From NCBI RefSeq assembly GCF_025362475.1, contig NZ_JANYGH010000001.1, positions 141,509-205,508 on the forward strand: 64,000 bases of DNA, given 5' to 3'. Within the stretch, counting starts at the first letter, position 1, and each line of letters starts with the position of its first letter. Origin of the DNA: Mucilaginibacter sp. Its GTDB lineage: Bacteria > Bacteroidota > Bacteroidia > Sphingobacteriales > Sphingobacteriaceae. Shown here one piece after another: positions 36,927 through 45,032 of the stretch. The notes under the pieces are model-generated. The model saw only the letters and a program-made list of their open reading frames with translations. It was not told the DNA's origin and made no database searches. The position numbers were made by a program, and so were the translations under genes.

Positions 36927-38363
36927 ATGAATGAAATTTTAAAACAAAAAGCGGCCGGCATTAAACTATTGCTAACCGATAACGATGGTGTATTAACAGA
37001 TGCAGGTGTTTATTACAACACCGATGGCGAGTTGTTAAAAAAATTCAACATGCGCGATGGTATGGGTGTGGAGCGTTTGCGAAAATTGGCAAATGTTGAT
37101 ACCGGTATTATAACCGGTGAACATTCTCTTTCGTTGATTAAACGGGCCGAAAAACTTCAGATAGCTGAACTGCATTTAGGCATAAAGGATAAGGTTTCTA
37201 CTTTTAACGAAATCTGCAACCGTTTAAATTTATCTGCACACGAAGTTGCCTATATAGGCGATGACTATAACGACCTGGAAGTTTTGAAGCTTGCCGGATT
37301 AACCGCCTGCCCCGCCGATGCATTGCCATTAGTTAAAGCGCAAGCCGATTTTGTAAGCTCACTAAACGGCGGCGAAGGCTGTTTCCGCGAGTTTGCTGAA
37401 TTTATTATCGAATCAAAGAATACTGCTATTACACCCGGTACCCGCAACGGCACAATAACATTACAAAACGGCCGTGTAATAGGTAAAGGTCAGGCCAGCT
37501 ATATCATAGCCGAAATTGGCATTAACCATAACGGATCATTGGAAACCTGCAAAAAACTGATTGACGAGGCTGTTGCAGCCAAAGCCGATGCGGTTAAGTT
37601 TCAGAAAAGAACTCCTGAAATTTGTGTACCAAAAGATCAATGGGAAATAATGCGCGATACCCCTTGGGGAAGGATCACTTATATAGATTACAAACGCAAA
37701 ACTGAGTTTGGCATCGCCGAATATGCTACTATTGATCAATATTGCAAAAAGTTAGGCATTGATTGGTTCGTTTCTGCATGGGATGTTCCATCGGTTGATT
37801 TTATGGAAAGGTTTGATACTATATTGTACAAACTGGCATCAGCTTCATTAACAGATTTTGATCTGATACAACGCATCCTGGAAACCGGTAAGCCTTTAAT
37901 GCTATCAACAGGAATGTCAACCATGAAAGAGATTGAAGCAACCATGAACTTTGTCAATGCGTTTGATGAAAACTATCCTTTGTTCATCGCTCATTCAACC
38001 TCGGCCTACCCATGTAGCCCCCAGGAGCTTAACCTAAAAATGATCCAGACGCTGGAAGCCAAATATCCGGGCATCCCTATTGGTTACTCAGGTCATGAAA
38101 CCGGACTGGCCACTACTGTAGCCGCTGTAAGCCTGGGCGCTACTTTTGTTGAACGCCACTTTACACTTGACCGTGCCATGTGGGGATCAGATCATGCTGC
38201 ATCAGTTGAGCCGCAGGGCTTACAACGCATGGTACGCGATATCAGGGATGTAGAAATCGCTACCGGCGATGGTTTTAAGCGGGTTTATGAATCTGAACTG
38301 GCACCCATGAAAAGGTTAAGGGTAAACATAAGTGATGAATATAAAGAAAAGCCTTTAGTTTAG
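36927..38363 (+). CDS. Fused KdsC-like HAD phosphatase and NeuB-like ulosonic acid synthase
   Basis: 478 residues, two enzymes in one. Residues 1 to about 165 are a KdsC-type HAD phosphatase (D18 and D20 in LLLTDNDGVLTDAG; IITGEHS; EVAYIGDDYNDLEVLKLAG). From about 175 on is a NeuB barrel (YIIAEIGINHNGSLETCKKLI; DAVKFQKR; LSTGMSTMKEIE; HSTSAYPC; GYSGHETGL; VERHFTLDRAMWGSDHAAS). The usual C-terminal SAF (antifreeze-like) domain is missing. A synthase linked to a phosphatase suggests a phosphorylated precursor condensed with phosphoenolpyruvate and then dephosphorylated. Start at 36927 avoids overlap with the SDR stop. Confidence 0.9.
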   Translation: MNEILKQKAAGIKLLLTDNDGVLTDAGVYYNTDGELLKKFNMRDGMGVERLRKLANVDTGIITGEHSLSLIKRAEKLQIAELHLGIKDKVSTFNEICNRLNLSAHEVAYIGDDYNDLEVLKLAGLTACPADALPLVKAQADFVSSLNGGEGCFREFAEFIIESKNTAITPGTRNGTITLQNGRVIGKGQASYIIAEIGINHNGSLETCKKLIDEAVAAKADAVKFQKRTPEICVPKDQWEIMRDTPWGRITYIDYKRKTEFGIAEYATIDQYCKKLGIDWFVSAWDVPSVDFMERFDTILYKLASASLTDFDLIQRILETGKPLMLSTGMSTMKEIEATMNFVNAFDENYPLFIAHSTSAYPCSPQELNLKMIQTLEAKYPGIPIGYSGHETGLATTVAAVSLGATFVERHFTLDRAMWGSDHAASVEPQGLQRMVRDIRDVEIATGDGFKRVYESELAPMKRLRVNISDEYKEKPLV

Positions 38364-38365
38364 TA

Positions 38366-39316
38366 ATGCCACAGGAAAACGTACTTACCATAACTTCCAT
38401 TATCCTTGCCTGCTGGGTAACTTTTATCATTGGTTGGGAGCGGATCTCCCCCTATCGTAAAGGTTTAGCCTTTTTTAGGGAAGGGTTTTGGATTGATCTG
38501 GTATGGTACACCCTGATACAAAGCTATTTTTTGAAGATTCTTATTTTTGATTATATCATTATGCCGCTGCAAAGGCATTTTGATCTATCACATCTTCAAC
38601 TTATTACGCATTGGCCAATTGCTTTACAGGTATTGTTTTTTGTGATTACACATGATCTTTATATCTACCTGTTCCATCGCTTTCAGCACTCCAATAAGGT
38701 TTTCTGGCGCATCCATGAAGCGCATCATTCTGGTAAGGAAGTTGATTTTTTAGCAGGATCAAGATCGCACATCATGGAGATCATTATTAACCAAACTATC
38801 GAGTTTGCTCCTATTATACTTTTAGGAGCAAACCCGGTTGTTGTGCCTATCAAAGCTTTAATAGATGCCATGTTCGGTATGTTTATCCATGCCAACGTTA
38901 AAGTAAATATGGGCAAGCTTAAATACCTCATCAATTCGCCCCAATTACATTTGTGGCACCATGCCAATTACCAGGAGGTCTTTCATGCAAACTTTGCTAC
39001 CAAGTTAGCGGTATGGGATTACCTTTTCGGCACCGTTTATGATCCCGGTCATGCCCCGGGTAATAAGCCCGAAAACTGGGGGCTTTACTATGATTATCCT
39101 AAAGATTACTTTTTACAGCATGCCTTCTCGATAAAGCGTTTTGATGAAAAAAGCTTGCTTAAATATCCCTGGTTTAAATGGTATTATACGTTAAGATTCA
39201 GGATCATGGACCAGCTTATAAAATTATTCCCTACAAAATCCCAAGAGCCCGAAATTCATTTCCAGCCTACTTTACCATCAAATAAAGTGCACGAAGAAGA
39301 TAACATATTACAATAA
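38366..39316 (+). CDS. Sterol desaturase / fatty acid hydroxylase family membrane enzyme
   Basis: 316 residues, with four or so membrane segments in the first 190 residues. The histidine boxes of this diiron family are present: HDLYIYLFHR, HEAHH, and LHLWHHANYQEVFHANF. Members hydroxylate or desaturate lipids in the membrane. Being two bases after the NeuB fusion and eleven before a small transporter, it may act on the lipid part of the final glycolipid, for example a sphingolipid of this phylum; this is inference. Confidence 0.87.
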   Translation: MPQENVLTITSIILACWVTFIIGWERISPYRKGLAFFREGFWIDLVWYTLIQSYFLKILIFDYIIMPLQRHFDLSHLQLITHWPIALQVLFFVITHDLYIYLFHRFQHSNKVFWRIHEAHHSGKEVDFLAGSRSHIMEIIINQTIEFAPIILLGANPVVVPIKALIDAMFGMFIHANVKVNMGKLKYLINSPQLHLWHHANYQEVFHANFATKLAVWDYLFGTVYDPGHAPGNKPENWGLYYDYPKDYFLQHAFSIKRFDEKSLLKYPWFKWYYTLRFRIMDQLIKLFPTKSQEPEIHFQPTLPSNKVHEEDNILQ

Positions 39317-39327
39317 AACATAAAAAT

Positions 39328-39705
39328 TTGGCCTGGTTATATCTCATTATCGCGGCTGGCTTTGAAGCCGCCTGGACATTTTCGCTTAAACTGATGAAAT
39401 TCAGCGATTTGAAAGCATTGCGGTGGAACTCTGCCTTAAGTATGCAACAGGGCTTACCAGCATGGATACCCTTTGCAGGTTATATTCTTTTCGGAATTGG
39501 AAATATCTATTTCTTTTCGTTAGCAATAAAACTTGTACCCACAGCCATTGCCTATGCCGTTTGGACAGCCGTAACTTTAGTATTAATTAAGGTATGCGAA
39601 ATGACTTTATTTGATCAAAAACTATCATGGCAGGAGTTTCTCTTCATGCTCATGATCATGACCGGCATCCTGGGATTAAAATTTTACGGCACAGAAATAA
39701 AATAA
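39328..39705 (+). CDS. SMR family small transporter with TTG start
   Basis: 125 residues and four membrane segments. The membrane Glu expected in SMR proteins appears in IIAAGFEAAWTFSLK. The third and fourth helices (PTAIAYAVWTAVTLVLIKV, EFLFMLMIMTGILGLKF) match EmrE/Gdx-type exporters. An extra loop after helix 1 makes it longer than EmrE (110). No ATG precedes the conserved start, so TTG at 39328 is used. As the last gene of a sugar operon it might serve as a lipid-linked sugar flippase like ArnE, or simply export a cation. Confidence 0.85.
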   Translation: MAWLYLIIAAGFEAAWTFSLKLMKFSDLKALRWNSALSMQQGLPAWIPFAGYILFGIGNIYFFSLAIKLVPTAIAYAVWTAVTLVLIKVCEMTLFDQKLSWQEFLFMLMIMTGILGLKFYGTEIK

Positions 39706-39715
39706 TAAGGAAATA

Positions 39716-39883
39716 CTGAAGGGGAAATGACGTTTTAAAAGTTTGTCATCCTGAGGTACGAAGGATCTATTCGCAGACTATACAGGGCGAAGAAGCATGG
39801 CGAATAATAGATGCTTCACTCCGTTCAGCATGACAAAGGGCTTTTTTTGCAAATAAGTCATAGGTAGAAACGAAGCAATGACG
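39716..39883 (-). repeat. Dispersed palindromic intergenic repeat, copy B
   Basis: The reverse complement of this segment aligns with 8430-8603 nearly end to end: same flanks (CATTTCCCCTTCAG, TACCTATGAC, TTGCAAAAAAA) and the same inner words (CTATTATTCGCCATGCTTC, CCTGTATAGTCTGCGAATAG). The GAAGGATC arm is slightly altered, so the palindrome is less perfect than in copy A. It follows the nine-gene operon. Confidence 0.85.
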
Positions 39884-39905
39884 ATCTATTTGTTTTTTTA
39901 CCCCT

Positions 39906-41375
39906 CTAAGATTTTACCAGGTATTTATCTCCTGCCACTTCTTTAAAATCATCTTTACCTGTTCCGCAAGTTGGGCATTCATAGCTATTTAAAGCGGCAA
40001 ATGGTGTACCTGGCAAAATACCGCCTTGTTCATCGCCATAGGTTTCATCATAAATGGTAAAGCAGTTGATGCACTGATAAACATGTTTTTGGCTCACGGG
40101 CTCTGTGTCCTCTTTAATGATAGTTACAGGCGCTTGGCGCACAGTACTTTGTAATTCATAAAATGCATCACAAAGAGCTATCAGATGGCCGCTCAAATCT
40201 GCCTTTGCTACCCCTTGCTTATAAACCACAAATTCACGCGTATTATGGTTAAAATCCCGGGTGTGTACAATCTCAAATTTATCAGGCTTACGTTCGCGAA
40301 TTACGATGGAAGCATAGATACCTGATTGTGGCGTTCTTTTGATGGCAAAGCTTAAGCGGTAAGTACGCAAATCAGCCTCCTCAAATTCGCGAACCAGCTG
40401 TTGTTTAAGATCCAAGCATTGGTTGCATAGGTCTTCTACCTGCCAGTTTAGCTCGTTTGATGCATGCCTGATATTAACCCGGTATTTATTTAACAGGTTT
40501 CCCCATAAAGGCCGGTGTTTAGCCTCGATATTTTTTATCAATAATGATTTCCACGGACTGATGTAAAGCTGCCCTACCCTGGTTTGCATACACAGGTTGC
40601 AGATCTCCTTTAAAAACTCAATATCAAATAACTCATTGCGCCTGTATACGCCTAACCAATATTTGTTCCCTTGTTTATTAAAGCCTTCGTAATAAGGCAA
40701 CTGAAATTCAGGTATCTGCAATGGCTGCTCTATTTGCTGAATAACAAACTGGTTGCCGGGAGTAACAAGCTGATGCAGCAAATCGGGATTAACCTCGGCC
40801 TGGTTATAAAACAATTGTTTGTTGGCAAAGATCACCTCCTGTATAACTTTGCTTATGGCCGGGATATCATCAGAATAAACCAACACGGGCCAGCAATACA
40901 GGATATTAGTTTTTGGAAATCTTACATACAAATACCAATAATTACTTACCGGCGATGAGATAAAATTAAGATTCCCGGTAAAAAACGGAACAAAAGTTTG
41001 GTTGCTATCAACCAAATTAATTTTAAGTAATGGCTGATGATCAAACAGGTCGAAAATATCTTTATAAACCCCTTCTTTAAGCCAGTTTTCCTGGTTAAAA
41101 ATACCATCGGCGATGTATGAGCTGGTAATATTGGGGTTAATATCGGCATCAATTTCATAGTCGATACCGGCGCCCAGCATATCAAATTCCAGGTCCTCTA
41201 AATGTTCGGTATCAGTTTCAAAATAAAGCTGTTGCCGGTTACCAAAACGAATGTGTTTTGCACCTGCGTTTTGCGCTATGATAAGTATCTCGTAAAAATC
41301 GCCTGCAGATGCTACCCCTCCCGGTAAGTTTATCTTGATCAATTGCCTGCCTTTATCTTTCATATTTTTAAGCAT
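39906..41375 (-). CDS. Nitrite/sulfite reductase-like protein with C-terminal rubredoxin
   Basis: 489 residues. The N-terminus (LIKINLPGGVASAGDFYEILIIAQNAGAKHIRFG) resembles the ferredoxin-like half domain of nitrite and sulfite reductases, but the siroheme/4Fe-4S cysteine motifs are not visible. The end, about 430-485, is a rubredoxin: CINCFTIYDETYGD then YECPTCGTGKDDF, with its four iron cysteines. It overlaps the nitrate reductase gene by eight bases, so it is probably an electron carrier or scaffold for that enzyme. I do not know a characterised homologue. Confidence 0.75.
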   Translation of the reverse strand: MLKNMKDKGRQLIKINLPGGVASAGDFYEILIIAQNAGAKHIRFGNRQQLYFETDTEHLEDLEFDMLGAGIDYEIDADINPNITSSYIADGIFNQENWLKEGVYKDIFDLFDHQPLLKINLVDSNQTFVPFFTGNLNFISSPVSNYWYLYVRFPKTNILYCWPVLVYSDDIPAISKVIQEVIFANKQLFYNQAEVNPDLLHQLVTPGNQFVIQQIEQPLQIPEFQLPYYEGFNKQGNKYWLGVYRRNELFDIEFLKEICNLCMQTRVGQLYISPWKSLLIKNIEAKHRPLWGNLLNKYRVNIRHASNELNWQVEDLCNQCLDLKQQLVREFEEADLRTYRLSFAIKRTPQSGIYASIVIRERKPDKFEIVHTRDFNHNTREFVVYKQGVAKADLSGHLIALCDAFYELQSTVRQAPVTIIKEDTEPVSQKHVYQCINCFTIYDETYGDEQGGILPGTPFAALNSYECPTCGTGKDDFKEVAGDKYLVKS

Positions 41376-44300
41376 TCATTAATTGTTGCTTTAAAACTTC
41401 ATCCAATAAACGTTTAACCTCTGGCTTGCATGAACCGCAGCCTGTTCCAGCTCCTGTTGATGAACAAACATCGGCCAATTGGGTGCAACCCGAAGCTACC
41501 TTGTTGCGGATATTATCGGCACCCACATTATTGCAGCTGCATACAAGCTTGCCCAACACGGGCTGGGCAGTTTTGCCGCTGCGCAACAGCTTAAGGCGCT
41601 TATCGCTTAGCTCTGTTTTATTGGCTATCAACTCCTTAAATTCCTGGAACTCACCCTTATCCCCTATCAAAATAGTACCCACCAGCCTATCCTGGTGAAT
41701 GATGCATTTTTTATAATAGCGTTTGGCTTTGTCAATAAATACAATCTCTTCATAATCCTTATCATCAGGGCATTCTGAAAGGCCGATACTGCAGAGATCA
41801 AACCCATGAATCTTGATGATGTTCATGAACAGGCTGCCTTTATAATAGCTGGCAATATCGCCGTTCATATAACCGGCCACTACCGCGGCCTGTTGCTCTG
41901 CAGCGGCGGTTATACCATATAGCGTCCCGTTAAACTCCGCAATTTCCCCTATGGCATATATAGATGGATCGCTGGTGAGCAGCCGCTCGTTCACGATAAC
42001 ACCGCGTTTGCAATCTAATCCACTCTCTTTGGCAATTTCCAGGTTGGGGGTTGTACCTATTGCCAGGATCATGGCATCGCAATCAATTTTGCGGCCACTT
42101 TTTAAACCAATACCGGTTAATTTAGACCGGCCATAAAACAGCTGTACCTCGTCGTCATAAAAAATATCGCAACCCTGATCGGCCATCTCCTCGTGCAACA
42201 ACCTGCTGCCCAACTCATCAAGCTGCCGGTTTAAAAACCTTGATGTACGCTGAATAATGGTGATGGTGATGCCCATTTCGCGCAGGGAGGCGGCCATCTC
42301 CAGGCCTAATAAGCCTCCACCAACAATAACAACGTGACCATTTTTGGGCAGATGTTTTTTAAAGTTATCGGCATCGTTACGGCTACGCATACTAAAAATA
42401 CCCTGCAACGCAGGCACGTTTTTAGGTATGGCCGCCCTGCTGCCGGTGGCAAGCAGTAAAACATCATAATAAGTTTTTACCCCCCGGCTATCCAGTACAT
42501 ATTTATTAACGCGGTCAATTTTCTCGATGCTAACGCCACGGAGTAATCTTATTTTAAATTCGGGTTCCTCCTCATCAGTCATTTTCACCAGTTGTTCCCA
42601 ACTTTGTTCGCCGCTGATGTAATCTGGCAGCATTACACGGTTATAAAAAGGGTGATCCTCTTTGCTGAAAATGGTGATTTCATCGTCCTTGTTCAGCTCG
42701 CGGTATGATCGTACAAAGCCGTGCGCCCCTGCCCCTGCCCCTACAACTACAATGCGCTGAAATGGCTTTTTATATTTTTGAACGCTTACCGCGCAGTATT
42801 TAAAATCCGGTTCTTTTGATATCGGGTCAAGTATATCACTGGTAACATTGTTAACCCGGTGCATATCATTATTCAAAATTTTACCCCAATGCATCGGCAT
42901 AAAAACAACACCCTGTTTTATTGCTGTTGACATTTTGGCCTTTACCCTTACCTCTCCCCTGCGGGATGTAATGATGGTAACATCGCCCTCCTGTATGTTC
43001 AGCTTAACGGCATCAAGCGGGTTTATCTCCATAAAAGATTCCTTGATATGTTGGTTTAGCTTATTTACCTTACCTGTTTTGCTCATGGTATGCCACTGAT
43101 CGCGAATACGGCCGGTAGTCAGGATAAACGGATAATCATCATTGGGCATTTCGCTGGTAAGCTTATCAGGCACAGCGCTGATCAATGCATTGCCGCTTTG
43201 GGTATAAAACTGCTTATCAGTAAATAAACGGGGGGTACCAATGCTTACATTCCTCTTTTTATATGGCCATTGTACAGATCCCTGTTGTTTGATGATATCA
43301 TAGCTTAGTCCGCTGATATCAATATTGGTTTTGGTTGTGAGTTTAGCATGCTCGGCATAAATTTCGGCAGCATTTTTAAAGTCGAAGCCTTTATAACCCA
43401 TTTTTTTGGCAAAGCGGCAAATGATCTCGCTATCGGCGATAGCCTCGCCGGGAGGGTCTAACACTTTATTCAGATAGCTAATGCGCCTTTCAGAATTGGT
43501 CATGGTGCCTTCCTTTTCTGCCCAGGCGGCGGCGGGGAGTATTACATCGGCGTAAGCCAAAGTTTCGGGCTTATTGCTAATCTCCTGCACTAGCACAAAC
43601 TTTGCTTTTTTTAGCGCCTCCTCGGCCAAACGAACATTGGGCAAACTGGTTAGCGGATTGGTACACATAATCCAGATGGCTTTTAAGCGACCATCGTTCA
43701 ATGCCTCAAACATTTCGGTAGCGGTTAGGCCAGGCTTTGCGGCAATTTCTGTTCCGCCCCAAAACTTTTGTACCTCTGCCCGGTGCAGCGGATTTGCCAA
43801 ATTGCGATGGGCCGGCAACAGGTTGGCTAAGCCGCCAACTTCGCGCCCGCCCATAGCATTTGGTTGCCCGGTTAATGATAGCGGGCCCGAGCCCGGCTTA
43901 CCAATATGACCGGTTATTAAATTGAGGTTTATAAGGCTCAAATTTTTGTTTACCCCAATGGAACTTTGGTTAAGCCCCATTGTCCACATAGAAATAAACC
44001 CCTTTGCTTCGCCGATATATTTAGCGGCAAGGCAAATATCACTTTCGCTCACACCACATATCAGGGCCGATTCGGCCAGGGTGCGTTCAAATACTATTTT
44101 ACTGTATTGGTCAAAACCATCGGCATGGTGGGTTACAAAGTCAATATCAATATCGCCATTTTCTATCAATACCCTGCCAATGGCATGGTTAAGGGTGATA
44201 TCGGTACCGGGGTTTATTTGCAGATGCAAATCGGCAATACTGCAGGTATCTGTAGCCCGCGGGTCAACCACAATGATCTTAACATCCGGATTTGCCGCTT

Positions 44301-44886
44301 TGTGAGCCTCAACCCTCCGCCATAAAATAGGATGGCACCAGGCCGGGTTGGCTCCGGTAACATAAAAGCAATCGGCCAGTTCAATATCGTCATAGCAGAG
44401 CGGCACGCTGTCTTCTCCCAGCGCTATCTTGTATGCCGCTACTGCGCTACTCATGCAAAGGCGCGAATTGGTATCAATATTATTACTGCCGATGAAACCC
44501 TTCATCAGCTTGTTTACTACGTAGTACTCCTCGGTAAGGCATTGCCCCGATGCATAAAACGCTACCGAGTCTGGCCCGTATTTATTGATAAAAGTTTTAA
44601 AAACGGCTGCTGTACGCTCCAATGCATCATCCCAGCTTACCCTTTGCATAGGCATACTTTTGTTGTAACGCATCTGTGGGTACAACAACCTATCTGTTTT
44701 ATCATTTGCCGTGTAGTGCAGGTTTAATCCCTTGCTGCACAGCATCCCCTTGTTTACCGGGTAATTTTTATCACCCTCAAGGGTAATACTTCCATTTTTC
44801 TCTTTATTTATAACAACGCCGCAGCCCACCCCGCAATAACAGCAGGTACTTTTGTAGGCATTAACAGATCGTTTGTTTATTGACAT
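41368..44886 (-). CDS. Assimilatory nitrate reductase: molybdopterin enzyme fused to FAD/NAD(P) reductase and BFD domain
   Basis: 1172 residues reducing nitrate to nitrite. Residues 1-700 form the molybdenum-bis-MGD catalytic unit: 4Fe-4S ligands in CCYCGVGCGV and GMLCSKG, NLITGHIGKPGSG and the C-terminal binding domain ending with CAVSV. Residues about 715-1060 are an FAD/NAD(P) oxidoreductase (VVVGAGAGAHGFV; VIVGGGLLGLEMA; AIGEIAEFNG) like the NirB N-terminus. The final 60 carry a BFD-type 2Fe-2S motif (CSCNN...GAGTGCGSCKPEV). The fusion puts NAD(P)H oxidation and nitrate reduction in one chain. No signal peptide, hence cytosolic. Confidence 0.93.
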   Translation of the reverse strand: MSINKRSVNAYKSTCCYCGVGCGVVINKEKNGSITLEGDKNYPVNKGMLCSKGLNLHYTANDKTDRLLYPQMRYNKSMPMQRVSWDDALERTAAVFKTFINKYGPDSVAFYASGQCLTEEYYVVNKLMKGFIGSNNIDTNSRLCMSSAVAAYKIALGEDSVPLCYDDIELADCFYVTGANPAWCHPILWRRVEAHKAANPDVKIIVVDPRATDTCSIADLHLQINPGTDITLNHAIGRVLIENGDIDIDFVTHHADGFDQYSKIVFERTLAESALICGVSESDICLAAKYIGEAKGFISMWTMGLNQSSIGVNKNLSLINLNLITGHIGKPGSGPLSLTGQPNAMGGREVGGLANLLPAHRNLANPLHRAEVQKFWGGTEIAAKPGLTATEMFEALNDGRLKAIWIMCTNPLTSLPNVRLAEEALKKAKFVLVQEISNKPETLAYADVILPAAAWAEKEGTMTNSERRISYLNKVLDPPGEAIADSEIICRFAKKMGYKGFDFKNAAEIYAEHAKLTTKTNIDISGLSYDIIKQQGSVQWPYKKRNVSIGTPRLFTDKQFYTQSGNALISAVPDKLTSEMPNDDYPFILTTGRIRDQWHTMSKTGKVNKLNQHIKESFMEINPLDAVKLNIQEGDVTIITSRRGEVRVKAKMSTAIKQGVVFMPMHWGKILNNDMHRVNNVTSDILDPISKEPDFKYCAVSVQKYKKPFQRIVVVGAGAGAHGFVRSYRELNKDDEITIFSKEDHPFYNRVMLPDYISGEQSWEQLVKMTDEEEPEFKIRLLRGVSIEKIDRVNKYVLDSRGVKTYYDVLLLATGSRAAIPKNVPALQGIFSMRSRNDADNFKKHLPKNGHVVIVGGGLLGLEMAASLREMGITITIIQRTSRFLNRQLDELGSRLLHEEMADQGCDIFYDDEVQLFYGRSKLTGIGLKSGRKIDCDAMILAIGTTPNLEIAKESGLDCKRGVIVNERLLTSDPSIYAIGEIAEFNGTLYGITAAAEQQAAVVAGYMNGDIASYYKGSLFMNIIKIHGFDLCSIGLSECPDDKDYEEIVFIDKAKRYYKKCIIHQDRLVGTILIGDKGEFQEFKELIANKTELSDKRLKLLRSGKTAQPVLGKLVCSCNNVGADNIRNKVASGCTQLADVCSSTGAGTGCGSCKPEVKRLLDEVLKQQLMNA

Positions 44887-44888
44887 CT

Positions 44889-45029
44889 TTTTATAGCTAA
44901 AAGCTTAAGGCCTAGGGCCAAAAGCTTTATTTGAGCTGAAAGCTAAAAGCCTTCTTAAATTCTATTTTTATTTGAAGCTTAAACTAAAAACTTTGAGCTT
45001 TCCGCCTTTAGCTTTTAGCCTTTTAGCTT
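44889..45029. repeat. AGCTAAAAGCC-type spacer repeats
   Basis: The spacer between the nitrate reductase and transporter genes is made of variants of AGCTAAAAGC and its complement GCTTTTAGC (at least six), able to form alternative stems. It may act as a processing or attenuating hairpin inside the operon, or be a dispersed repeat. Confidence 0.5.
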
Positions 45030-45032
45030 GCA

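Noticed and set aside
43574..44727. Several plus-strand frames of 110-131 codons within the nitrate reductase region
   Set aside because: They lie opposite conserved molybdopterin-domain motifs and have no coherent protein features.
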